A stretch of DNA of 9,537 nt from an uncultured Ruminococcus sp. (GCA_946540705.1 CAMNJD010000461.1:1-9537); one strand, 5' to 3'; counted from the stretch's first letter, positions 1-8,142 are shown. The notes: generated by a model from the letters alone, not told the origin. Translations and numbers: made by a program.

Positions 1-303
1 CCGGAAGAAGTCGATGACAAAACGCAGCTTCTTCGGGATGATCTCGGTCGCGGTTCTGGATTTATGAACGGCAAGCTGCGGATTGCGGAATACTTTGAAC
101 AGCATCAGCCGACTGACAAGGAGCTTGCTGCATTTCTTCAAAAAGAATACGGGATTGCCGGACATTCCGGACCGGATATGCCGGATGTGGAATACAGCGG
201 CAAAGGTATTCATATCATCTCCGCCGATAAAAAAGGCAATTATCATTACACATGGACGCAAGCTGCAAAGGAACTCCGCGGGATGATCGAACGCGGCGAA
301 TAC
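1..303 (+). other. N-terminal GGHS/GKG-type module of the giant protein
   Basis: This part encodes a compact module recurring in large methylase-helicase proteins of Firmicute mobile elements. The recognisable signature is GSGF...GK.RI, then FLQKEYGIAGHSG (residues 24-36), GKGIHI (46-51) and an aromatic YTWTQ (62-66). The signature begins before the ATG at 64 (RGSGF is encoded at about 46-63), which is the main argument that translation starts left of the window. The biochemical role of the module is not known to me. The 'GGHS' name is descriptive, not a database name. Confidence 0.7.
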
Positions 304-3300
304 ATTACGCCGCAGGATGTGTATGACGCGGTTGACCATGCGCTGTATTATCTGGAGGATGTTGCACATCTGAACGATCATGAGCACGACTGGTATACCG
401 ATGAATTGAAAAAGCTGCGCAGTCATCCGCTGCTGTCCGATGCCGGAAAAGCGCGGATTGACAAGTATTTCTCGCCGGATGCTCCCGCAGAACTATCCCC
501 CGCTGCAAAGTATCTGATGAACGAGGACAATATGCCGATGTTCATTGACAAGCTTGTCGCCGGTGATGAAATGGACGAGATCGCACACCGGATTCTGGAT
601 GAGGGCGAGGATGCGGCATCGGTTGCAATGGATTTCATCGACGAGAGCAGATACATCATCTCTGATCATGAAACCTTTGAGGCGGCGGTGTTCGCCGTCA
701 AAAAAGATACCGATGGTGTCACCGTAACCGCCGAGCCGGATTCGGAGCATCCGTTCAGCGTTTCTTATAGCTGGCAGCAAATCGGTATGTTTTTGCAGGA
801 AGCGGCGGAGCTGACACGTGATGTGCAGCGCGAAGCGGAAGAAGCGTGGGAACGCGATATTGCAGAAAACATGGAAGCCTATGACGCGCTCGACCATCAC
901 CGCGATGTGTACCTTGAATTATCGGATGAAAAGAACGCAGCCTATCCGGTTACCGATGCCCGGAAGCCCGATCTCCACAATTATCGTCTGCATTTTGAGC
1001 CGAAACAGGGTTATCTTCTGATGGCAGACAGCGACACCGAACAAGACCTGATGCTCCGCAATTTCACAATGGTAAACAGCCAGATTGTTCTGCATGGTGT
1101 GCAGGAGATGGGCTTTACAGTCACCGGCGTACAGCCTGCTGCGACCTATGAGATTTACCAGATGAAAGGCGGCGAACAGTATCATTATCACCGCTTTGAA
1201 AGTCTGGAATCCAATAAGGACGCGGGTTTGAGTGTTGCAGACTATGATCTTGTGTATACCAGCGATTGGAGTGAAGTTTCCGGCGATTCCGTTCAGCAGC
1301 GACTTGATAGCCTGTTTCAGAGATTCAATGTCGATCATCCGGCAGACTTCCGCGGGCATTCGATGAGCGTCAGCGATGTCATTGTTGTGACAGAAAATGG
1401 CAGCAAAACGGCGTACTATGTGGATTCGGCGGGCTTTACGGAGATGCCGGAGTTTCTAAATCCGAATAACACCGCAGTCGTTGCAGCAAACTATGATCGT
1501 GAAATTGAGCGACTGAAACTGAATGCGCGGGCTATCGGCAAGCTGCGGGATATGATCGAGGAACGCTACGACTCAGATAAAGCGCAGCTCCGGCAGGATG
1601 CGGACAGCTTCATTGATGAGATAGCAGCGCAGATGTTTGACGGAAACGATGCATTTTTGCAGTATTATCGCGGCGAAGCGCATGACAGCATTGTGGATAC
1701 GGTGTTTGATGCAGCGTATGCGCGTGTTTCAGAAATGCGGGAAAATGTGCATCAGATCGTCTGGTACTCCGATGACACCGGCGCGGATGACGGACCGGAT
1801 TTCAAAACCTTGCAGGAAGCGCTGGACTATGCGCGAAAGCGTATACAGGAGAACGGCTTTGAGGGCTTTACGGTCTATGACCGCGAAGCAAAGAAAATCG
1901 AAGCAGTTGAGGGGCGTTTCCCGGAGCGCGGCATTTTCGTTCCGGAAATCTACTACAACAGCGGCATGATGACGATGGACGAGTACAACCGCGCGAGACT
2001 GGAAGGACATGAATTTCTGCTGATGATTCAGACGCCGCAGCATGATGTGCAGACATCCGGAACATTTCATACGCTGGCAGATGCGCAGGATGCCGGGAAT
2101 GAAGCAATCCGAAACGGTCATGCTATCGGCTATGCGGTGCTGAATCAGCCGGAGAGCAAGATCGAGGTCTATGACAGCGACTTCCCGACAAACGGTGTGT
2201 TCAGTGATGAAGTCTATGCGAACAGCCCGTTTCAGACGCTTACAGTGCATACCGATGCGCCGATGACACCGGAACCGCCGAAAAAGCACCGCCCGACCAG
2301 AGCAGAACAGCTTTACAATCTGTTCGCAGAAATGTACCCTGAAATTATCAGCGGCGCACACACCAATGAACGCTATGAGGACAGAAACGGCGAGGACAGC
2401 GGATATGAGCCGCTGGCAGTCGAAAATCACGGCGGCGGGCAGTATTCGTGGTCTACATTCTACTTCCAGAACGGCGATCTCATGGCAGACCCGGACTTCT
2501 GTTTTCTGCTCGATCACGAAAACAAGCGCATGGAAATTCTGTCATTCCAGATGGACGGTGTGCCGCCATACGGGACAGTTTACCAATGCTGCGTGGATGA
2601 AACGGGGAATGTTGACCGTGAACTGCGCGAGCAGTTGGAACAGACATTCTTGCAGAATCTCCGCAATGCTCGTGCGACAGATCGGCAGCTCGTGCGTTAC
2701 ACGGATGAGAATGAGGAAGAAGTGACCGTTGAGCGCGATGAACCAGTCATTCCCGAAGAACCGGTAAGCAGCGACCAATCCGCGGAATACCGTGCGGTGC
2801 TGAATACCTTTGCAGAAAAGCAAGATCTGGGCGAGCTGAATGTGCAGTACGATGATCGCGGCAGAGCATTTATCTATGAGCGATTCGCGGACAGCAAGGA
2901 TTTGCAGCTTTTCATGCTCTACCCGGACAACCGCAGCCCCGAAGCATTGCAAAAAGAGCTGGACGGCTATGAGCGTTCAATGGATTACCGCGGCGAGAAA
3001 ATCGAGAATGTGTCACGGCGGCAATCCTATGTTCAGGTGCATGGACTGTCCGAGCTGCCGCCTGTTCCCGATGATCTACCGCCGATTGTCTACGCCGCCG
3101 ATCCGCGCGGCAAGCTGCATGACAATCTTGCGGCTATCCGCGAGCTGCATCGACTTCGGAAATGCGAAGAAAACGGCGAGCCGCTGTATACAAAACAGCG
3201 CAGCAATGACCATAGCAAGGAAGTTTCGGACATGATTCTGCGGCGGTATTCCGGTTGGGGCGGCTTGGCGGAGGTGTTCGATGAATCGAGTGACCGATAT

Positions 3301-6300
3301 GAATATGAGCGTGGGCAGTTACACAAATATCTGACCGATGATGAGTACAAAGCGATCCGCGCAAGCGTCACCGATGCACATTATACCCCGCAGATTGTGG
3401 TCGATGCGATGTGGTCGGCGGTGCAGCAAATGGGGCTTAGTCGGGATTCCCGCATCTTGGAACCGTCTTGCGGCACGGGCAATTTCATCAGCAGAATGCC
3501 GCACAGCATCGGAAACGGCGGCGTTGTCGGCATCGAGATCGACAGCATCACGGCAGAAATTGCATCGCGTCTGCACAATGACCGCGACAATGTCCGCATT
3601 CTGAATTCTCCCTTTGAGCATTCTGATTTACCGGACGGCAGCTTTGATCTTGCAATCGGCAATGTCCCCTTCGGTGACTACAAAATGAACGACCCCGATT
3701 ATGCGCAGGACTGGTTAATCCATGACGCATTCTTCCGAAAGGCTCTTGACAAAGTTGCGCCGGGCGGCGTGGTAGCATTTATTACATCGTCGGGAACAAT
3801 GGACAAGAAAACTTCAAAGGTGCGTGAATATCTTGCAACGCAGGCGGAATTGGTCGGTGCGATTCGCTTACCGAATACGACCTTTGCAGAAGCCGGTACG
3901 GGCGTGACCGCGGACATCATTATTCTGAAAAAGCGCGAAGCTCCGCTGCCTGCACATGAGCCGAAACCGGACTGGTGCTATACTGCGGAAACCGAGGACG
4001 GGCTGCGCATCAACAGTTATTTCGTGCAGAATCCTTCCATGATTCTCGGCACAATGCGGCAGACAAGCTATTTTGACCGCCTGACCTGTGACCCAAAGCC
4101 GGATGTGCCGCTGAAAGATCAGCTCCGTGACGCGATTGCAAGTCTGAATGCAAAAATCACGATCACCAGACGAAATGCTGCGGCAAAGGCGCGGCAGGAG
4201 CAGATCGAACCATGGGGCAAGGATTATTCCTATCACGAAAAAGACGGCAAAATCTACTATCGGCAGGGCGAGCACATGGATGCGGTAAAAGGAAATGCCG
4301 CGGAGATTACAAGAATGCGGCAGCTCATTGAAATCCGCACATTGATCCGCGCTCTGCTGGATAAGCAAAAGACAAATGTGCCCGATGAAGCCCTGACTGC
4401 CATGCGCGAAAAGCTCAACGAGCTGTATGATGCCTATGTCAAAGAGAACGGCGCGTTAAACTCTGCGGAGAACAAAAAACGATTCGGGCGCGATGCGGAT
4501 TATCCGATTCTGCAATCACTTGAAAACTACAACGCGAAGACGCAAACCTACGAAAAAGCGGACATTTTCTATAAGCGCACAGTGAGCCCTGTCGCGGAAA
4601 TCAAGTCGGTGGAAACGCTGGATGAAGCGTATCAGGTATCGCTCGACCGCCGCGGAAAGCCGGATATTCCGTATATGGCGACGCTGCTGCAAGCGACTGA
4701 GCCGGACATGGAAATGAAAGAACTGATGCAAAAAGTCGAGCGTGATCTGCTGGCATCCGGTCTGGTATTTCTCGACCCGGAAAAAAAGATTCCTGATGTA
4801 TCATTCTCCGGCATTACAGACCGTTCGGAATACCTGTCCGGCAATGTGCGCCGCAAGCTGGCATTTGCCGAAGAAAAAGCAAAGCAGAACCCGGTTTATC
4901 AAGCAAATGTCGATGCGCTCAAGGCTGTCATCCCGGAGACAATTCATGCGGAGGAAATCACGGTGCGCATGGGCTGCACATGGATTGATGCCGAGGATTA
5001 CACGAAGTTTCTGCATTCGCTGTCCGGGCGTGATTCGTGGGATACACGATGCGAAGTAACATATATGCCGCAGACCGGCGAGTTTGACATTATGAAAGCA
5101 GGCAGCCGGAAAGACCTCAATGTGAATGAGGGAACAACCTACGGCACGGACAATCTGACGATGTATGAAATTGCGCTGAAAATGCTGAATCAGACGCGCA
5201 TTGTTGTGAACAAAACTGTTCCGTCGCCGAAAGACCCGTCTAAAACAGTGACGCGCGTTGACCCCGAAAAGACACGGCTTGCGCAGGAAAAGGCAAAGCA
5301 AATTGAAGCGAAGTTTGCAGAGTGGATTTTTGCAGACCCGAAACGCAAAGACAAATATGAGAAACGCTATAACGAGCTGTTCAATGCACTTGTCGGGCGG
5401 CAGTATGACGGTTCACGGCTCACATTCAACGGCATGGCAACAGATTTTGAACTGCGTCCGCATCAGCGAAATTGTGTTGCAAGAGCCGTCTATGGCGGCA
5501 ATACGCTTGCGGCGCACGTTGTTGGCGCAGGAAAGTCTGCGGTTTTCATCACGGCGGTCATGAAGAAGAAAGAGCTCGGCTTAATCAACAAAGCGTGTAT
5601 TGTAGTGCCGAAAGCACTGACCGAGCAAACCGCGCTGGAATGGCGCAGAATCTTCCCGGATGCGCGGCTGCTCACGGTCGGCGATATGGATTTATCCACG
5701 CAGGAAAAGCGCGATGTATTCACGGCGCGAATCGCAACCGGCAATTATGATGCGGTCATTGTGTCGCGTGAACAGTTTGACAAAATGGCAATGTCACCGG
5801 CGTATCAGCGGGACTACATTCAGCGTGAAATTGACGCGCTGGAAGATATGCTGATCGCGCAGAAGATGGCGGGCGCGAATAAAAACACGCCGTCTGTGAA
5901 GAAAATTGAAGCTGCAAAAAAGCGTCTGGAAAAGCGACTTGAAACCGCGCTGAATCCGAAAAAGATGTCCACGCGCAGCAAAGACGGTGTGCTTGAATTC
6001 GAGCAATTAGGCTTTGATTACCTCGTCGTGGATGAGTCGCACGCATACAAAAACGCCTTCATCCAAACAAAAATGACGGATGTGTCCGGCGTTTCAACAG
6101 CCGCATCCGGTCGTGCGCAGGATATGATGATGAAGTGCGATTGGATGAATGAAATGCTTGGACAAGGTCACATTCTTCATTGCACCGGAACGCCTGTATC
6201 GAATACTCTTTCCGAATTATATGTTGTGACGCGGTATCTGCGTCCCGATCTGCTGAAAGCATCGGGCGTGGAGCGTTTTGATGATTGGGCAGCGACATTC

Positions 6301-8082
6301 GGAAGGGTTGTCACCGCGTACAAACAGAGCGCATCGGGACAGCTCAAGCTGAAAACCTCATTCAGCAAATTTGCAAATCTGCCGGAGCTCATGGCGATGT
6401 ATAAGGAATTTGCGGATATTCAGTCTGCTGAAAAGCTGAATCTTCCCAGACCGGAACTGATCGGCGGCAAACCGGAAATCGTCAAGGTGCAGGCTTCGCC
6501 TGAACAGCGAGCGTATGTGCGCGAACTTGCTGCAAGAGCACAGCTTATCAGCAACGGCGTTGTTGATCCGCATCTGGACAACCTCTTGAAGATCACCGGC
6601 GAGGCACGGCTGATCGGCATGGGTAATCGCGCAGTTGCGGCGATGTACCGCCAGCGCGAGGACGGAGAGCTGCCGGAGGGTTTCATGGAGGATGAGCCCG
6701 GCAAGGTCGATGCCTGTATTGACCGTGTTATGCAGTATTATGGCGAAACCGCAGAGCAGAAAGGCGTGCAGATTATCTTCTCGGATATTGCAGTCAACAG
6801 CGATAACGGAAACTTTTCTGTATACGAATACATCCGCGATGAACTGATCGCCCGCGGCATTCCGAAAGACGAGATCATCTTTGCACCGAAGGCAGACAGC
6901 AAGGAACGCGAGGCAATTTTCCGCGACATCAACGACGGCAAGTATCGGGTTGTGATCGGCAGTACCGGTACAATCGGTACGGGTGCAAATATTCAGCAGC
7001 GACTTTACGCATTGCATAATGTCGATATTCCCTGGAAACCGGCAGATTTCGAGCAGCGCCAAGGAAGAATTTTGCGGCAGGGCAACACTTTTCCAGAAGT
7101 GCGAATTCTCAACTATGTCACCGAGGGTACGCTGGACAGTTATCTCTACCAAGTGGTGACGGACAAGGCAAGATTCATCGCGCAGCTTCTCGATGATGAA
7201 TGCCCGGCGCGTGTATCCGAAGATTGCGACGAAAAAGTGCTGACTTATGCGGAACTGCAAGCAGCGGCAGAGGGCAATCCCGATTTCAAAACGCGCATTG
7301 AGCTTTCAAACCGAATTGCTGAACTGACTGCGCTGAAGCAAGCGCATCAGCACGAGCAGGGCAAGATGCAGAAACGTGTCGCGCAGATTCCGCAGGAGAT
7401 CGCGCAAATCAAAACGCAGATCGAGCAGATGCAGACCGACTTGAAATCCGCTGCAGCAATGCGGGATGCAGAGGGCAAGGTCAAGTCGTTCGACTTCGTC
7501 ACGCCGATGCGCACGATTCGCAAGCACGAGGACATCAACGCATATCTGCATGAGCAGATCACAAAGCGCATCGAGCGCCCGTTTGATGAAATGCCGAAAT
7601 TCAAAATCGGCGACTTCACGGTATCCGTTGAAGTGCGTCCCGGCGAAATGAATGAAGCGATGCTGGCAGTCAAGGGTGAGCGTGTCCCGTCATATTCAAT
7701 TCCGGTTGGCTGTGCGGCAAACGCGGACAACTGGCAGCGCATTGTAAACTTCCTTGACGGCGCAATCGAGAAAGCAATCTCGGACAGTGGAGCAAGAATC
7801 GTAAAGCTGGAAGCTGATCTGAAACAGGCACAGGAGCGCGTCGGGGTTCCGTTTGACGGTGAAGCTGAACTTGCAAAAGCGCAGGCAGACTTCGCGGAAC
7901 TCGAAGCACGGCTGTCCGGTCTGTCCGAGCAGCAGGACGCGATCATTGACCCGGACGAAACCGATGCGGAAGAAACAGACGCGGAGCGCATGGAGCGTGA
8001 AGCATACCAGAGCCAGACCGATGACGATGATCTCCCGATGCTGCCGGACGATCACGCACCGACCCACGGACCGCGTCGATGA
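1..8082 (+). CDS. Giant polyvalent N6-adenine DNA methyltransferase / SNF2-type helicase (5' partial)
   Basis: Residue numbers count from the ATG at 64, but the frame is open back to base 1 (PEEVDDKTQLLRDDLGRGSG precedes it) and no ribosome binding site lies before 64, so the true start is upstream. Modules in order: GGHS/GKG module (about -10 to 80); YodL-like module (360-465); duplicated 57-residue module (577-633, 665-721); GDLMADPDF module (about 745-870); SGWGGLAEVFD (1064-1074); gamma-class N6-adenine methylase (1104-1292); conserved linker (1293-1790); SF2 helicase with GAGKS (1821-1825), DESH (1990-1993), TGTP (2041-2044) and QRQGRILRQG (2331-2340); coiled coils and an acidic tail (2400-2672). 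Such proteins are typical of Firmicute conjugative elements and resemble phage P1 DarB in combining methylase and helicase. The likely role, inferred, is cytoplasmic protection or remodelling of element DNA during transfer. No nuclease motif (PD-ExK or HNH) was seen. Family assignment is secure; biochemical activity and target site are unknown. Confidence 0.96.
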   Translation, partial: PEEVDDKTQLLRDDLGRGSGFMNGKLRIAEYFEQHQPTDKELAAFLQKEYGIAGHSGPDMPDVEYSGKGIHIISADKKGNYHYTWTQAAKELRGMIERGEYITPQDVYDAVDHALYYLEDVAHLNDHEHDWYTDELKKLRSHPLLSDAGKARIDKYFSPDAPAELSPAAKYLMNEDNMPMFIDKLVAGDEMDEIAHRILDEGEDAASVAMDFIDESRYIISDHETFEAAVFAVKKDTDGVTVTAEPDSEHPFSVSYSWQQIGMFLQEAAELTRDVQREAEEAWERDIAENMEAYDALDHHRDVYLELSDEKNAAYPVTDARKPDLHNYRLHFEPKQGYLLMADSDTEQDLMLRNFTMVNSQIVLHGVQEMGFTVTGVQPAATYEIYQMKGGEQYHYHRFESLESNKDAGLSVADYDLVYTSDWSEVSGDSVQQRLDSLFQRFNVDHPADFRGHSMSVSDVIVVTENGSKTAYYVDSAGFTEMPEFLNPNNTAVVAANYDREIERLKLNARAIGKLRDMIEERYDSDKAQLRQDADSFIDEIAAQMFDGNDAFLQYYRGEAHDSIVDTVFDAAYARVSEMRENVHQIVWYSDDTGADDGPDFKTLQEALDYARKRIQENGFEGFTVYDREAKKIEAVEGRFPERGIFVPEIYYNSGMMTMDEYNRARLEGHEFLLMIQTPQHDVQTSGTFHTLADAQDAGNEAIRNGHAIGYAVLNQPESKIEVYDSDFPTNGVFSDEVYANSPFQTLTVHTDAPMTPEPPKKHRPTRAEQLYNLFAEMYPEIISGAHTNERYEDRNGEDSGYEPLAVENHGGGQYSWSTFYFQNGDLMADPDFCFLLDHENKRMEILSFQMDGVPPYGTVYQCCVDETGNVDRELREQLEQTFLQNLRNARATDRQLVRYTDENEEEVTVERDEPVIPEEPVSSDQSAEYRAVLNTFAEKQDLGELNVQYDDRGRAFIYERFADSKDLQLFMLYPDNRSPEALQKELDGYERSMDYRGEKIENVSRRQSYVQVHGLSELPPVPDDLPPIVYAADPRGKLHDNLAAIRELHRLRKCEENGEPLYTKQRSNDHSKEVSDMILRRYSGWGGLAEVFDESSDRYEYERGQLHKYLTDDEYKAIRASVTDAHYTPQIVVDAMWSAVQQMGLSRDSRILEPSCGTGNFISRMPHSIGNGGVVGIEIDSITAEIASRLHNDRDNVRILNSPFEHSDLPDGSFDLAIGNVPFGDYKMNDPDYAQDWLIHDAFFRKALDKVAPGGVVAFITSSGTMDKKTSKVREYLATQAELVGAIRLPNTTFAEAGTGVTADIIILKKREAPLPAHEPKPDWCYTAETEDGLRINSYFVQNPSMILGTMRQTSYFDRLTCDPKPDVPLKDQLRDAIASLNAKITITRRNAAAKARQEQIEPWGKDYSYHEKDGKIYYRQGEHMDAVKGNAAEITRMRQLIEIRTLIRALLDKQKTNVPDEALTAMREKLNELYDAYVKENGALNSAENKKRFGRDADYPILQSLENYNAKTQTYEKADIFYKRTVSPVAEIKSVETLDEAYQVSLDRRGKPDIPYMATLLQATEPDMEMKELMQKVERDLLASGLVFLDPEKKIPDVSFSGITDRSEYLSGNVRRKLAFAEEKAKQNPVYQANVDALKAVIPETIHAEEITVRMGCTWIDAEDYTKFLHSLSGRDSWDTRCEVTYMPQTGEFDIMKAGSRKDLNVNEGTTYGTDNLTMYEIALKMLNQTRIVVNKTVPSPKDPSKTVTRVDPEKTRLAQEKAKQIEAKFAEWIFADPKRKDKYEKRYNELFNALVGRQYDGSRLTFNGMATDFELRPHQRNCVARAVYGGNTLAAHVVGAGKSAVFITAVMKKKELGLINKACIVVPKALTEQTALEWRRIFPDARLLTVGDMDLSTQEKRDVFTARIATGNYDAVIVSREQFDKMAMSPAYQRDYIQREIDALEDMLIAQKMAGANKNTPSVKKIEAAKKRLEKRLETALNPKKMSTRSKDGVLEFEQLGFDYLVVDESHAYKNAFIQTKMTDVSGVSTAASGRAQDMMMKCDWMNEMLGQGHILHCTGTPVSNTLSELYVVTRYLRPDLLKASGVERFDDWAATFGRVVTAYKQSASGQLKLKTSFSKFANLPELMAMYKEFADIQSAEKLNLPRPELIGGKPEIVKVQASPEQRAYVRELAARAQLISNGVVDPHLDNLLKITGEARLIGMGNRAVAAMYRQREDGELPEGFMEDEPGKVDACIDRVMQYYGETAEQKGVQIIFSDIAVNSDNGNFSVYEYIRDELIARGIPKDEIIFAPKADSKEREAIFRDINDGKYRVVIGSTGTIGTGANIQQRLYALHNVDIPWKPADFEQRQGRILRQGNTFPEVRILNYVTEGTLDSYLYQVVTDKARFIAQLLDDECPARVSEDCDEKVLTYAELQAAAEGNPDFKTRIELSNRIAELTALKQAHQHEQGKMQKRVAQIPQEIAQIKTQIEQMQTDLKSAAAMRDAEGKVKSFDFVTPMRTIRKHEDINAYLHEQITKRIERPFDEMPKFKIGDFTVSVEVRPGEMNEAMLAVKGERVPSYSIPVGCAANADNWQRIVNFLDGAIEKAISDSGARIVKLEADLKQAQERVGVPFDGEAELAKAQADFAELEARLSGLSEQQDAIIDPDETDAEETDAERMEREAYQSQTDDDDLPMLPDDHAPTHGPRR
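1141..1458 (+). other. YodL-like module of the giant protein
   Basis: Residues 360-465 carry the pattern YEIYQMKGG, then RFESL, DYDLVYTSDW, FNVDHPADFRGHSMSVSDV and YYVDSAGFTEMPEFL. I recognise this as the YodL/DUF4316-type module found in many polyvalent proteins of conjugative elements, where it sits N-terminal to enzymatic domains. Its molecular function is not established. Assignment rests on remembered family motifs, so the exact Pfam name is tentative. Confidence 0.65.
1792..1962 (+). repeat. Tandem protein module, copy A (57 residues)
   Basis: Residues 577-633 form the first copy of an internal duplication in the giant protein. Conserved positions shared with copy B are F-x-TL-x-x-A-x-D near the start, a central G and V, KIE, FP-x-x-G-x-F and E-x-Y-x-NS at the end. 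The copies align over 57 residues with no gap and 19 identities by hand count. The DNA has diverged, so this is an old domain duplication rather than a recent repeat. Function is unknown; the pattern suggests a small alpha/beta fold. Confidence 0.75.
2056..2226 (+). repeat. Tandem protein module, copy B (57 residues)
   Basis: Residues 665-721 are the second copy of the module described at 1792-1962. It begins SGTFHTLADAQD and ends VFSDEVYANS. A linker of 31 residues (634-664) separates the copies. The preceding strand-like segments also match loosely (IVWYSDD before copy A, LLMIQTP before copy B), so the real module may be about 70 residues long. Confidence 0.75.
3361..3939 (+). other. Gamma-class N6-adenine DNA methyltransferase domain
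   Basis: Residues 1100-1292 show the methylase motifs in gamma order. Motif X is DAHYTP (1104-1109). Motif I, which binds S-adenosylmethionine, is ILEPSCGTGNF (1131-1141). The motif II acidic residue lies in GIEID (1156-1160). Motif IV, the catalytic loop, is GNVPFGDY (1199-1206). The later conserved stretch is GGVVAFITSSGTMD, then AIRLPNTTFAEAGTGVTADI and ILKKRE (to 1292). The catalytic loop has Val in place of the first Pro of the usual NPPY/F. I recall this NVPF(G) form as common in the conjugative-element family, so it does not by itself imply loss of activity. The segment just upstream (SGWGGLAEVFD) is also a family hallmark. Confidence 0.9.
5452..7200 (+). other. SF2/SNF2-type helicase domain
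   Basis: Residues 1797-2379 hold both RecA-like lobes. The entry motif LRPHQR is at 1797-1802. The Walker A loop is HVVGAGKS (1818-1825), with Ser where many relatives have Thr. IVVPKAL follows as motif Ia. Walker B is LVVDESHAYKN (1987-1997), motif III is CTGTPVSNTLSE (2040-2051), motif V is GSTGTIGTGANIQ, and motif VI is FEQRQGRILRQGN (2329-2341). A charged helical insertion (about 1918-1975) lies between Ia and II. All ATP-binding and arginine-finger positions are present, so ATP-driven DNA translocation is likely. Confidence 0.92.
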
Positions 8083-8093
8083 CGACAGATGAC

Positions 8094-8122
8094 GAACGCT
8101 CCTGCATGACGCGGGAGCGTTC
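8094..8122 (+). promoter_or_regulatory. Intercistronic hairpin (possible weak terminator, attenuator or mRNA-processing element)
   Basis: The arms GAACGCTCCTGC (8094-8105) and GCGGGAGCGTTC (8111-8122) pair over 12 bp with one G-T wobble around the 5-nt loop ATGAC. It sits 12 nt after the stop of the giant gene and ends 8 nt before the next ribosome binding site. The bases that follow (TGATTCGG) are not a T-run, so a strong intrinsic terminator is unlikely. It may instead lower expression of the downstream genes or protect the upstream mRNA end. Two GATGACGA direct repeats (8078-8085 and 8088-8095) lie immediately before it. Confidence 0.6.
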
Positions 8123-8130
8123 TGATTCGG

Positions 8131-8137
8131 AAAGGAG
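8131..8137 (+). promoter_or_regulatory. Ribosome binding site for the Toprim gene
   Basis: AAAGGAG lies 5 nt before the ATG at 8143. It is a near-perfect Shine-Dalgarno sequence and fixes the start of the downstream gene. It falls just outside the preceding hairpin, so the hairpin need not occlude it. Confidence 0.85.
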
Positions 8138-8142
8138 TTTAC

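Noticed and set aside
1729..2517. Open reading frame of 262 codons on the minus strand
   Set aside because: It is antisense to the duplicated-module region of the giant gene. It is rich in Cys, Arg and His in a way typical of antisense shadows, and no domain is seen.
6675..6687. GGAGGG 4 nt before an in-frame ATG (6685) inside the helicase, suggesting an internal start for a shorter C-terminal product
   Set aside because: The bases encode ordinary conserved residues (PEGF-M) in mid-domain. The product would begin inside the helicase between the two lobes' core motifs, and nothing else supports initiation there.
6358..7260. Open reading frame of 300 codons on the minus strand
   Set aside because: It lies entirely antisense to the helicase motifs. 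The encoded protein has no recognisable domain, the start lacks a convincing ribosome binding site, and the codon bias of the + strand gene explains the lack of stops.
1..8082. Type ISP or type I restriction-modification enzyme
   Set aside because: There is no PD-ExK/Mrr-type nuclease motif in the visible part, the domain order is methylase then helicase, and the N-terminal modules are those of mobile-element polyvalent proteins. A nuclease upstream of the window cannot be excluded.
8094..8130. Full intrinsic terminator between the giant gene and the Toprim gene
   Set aside because: The stem is strong but the following bases (TGATTCGG) lack a T-run. The genes are close, codirectional and apparently co-expressed, so I list it only as a regulatory hairpin.
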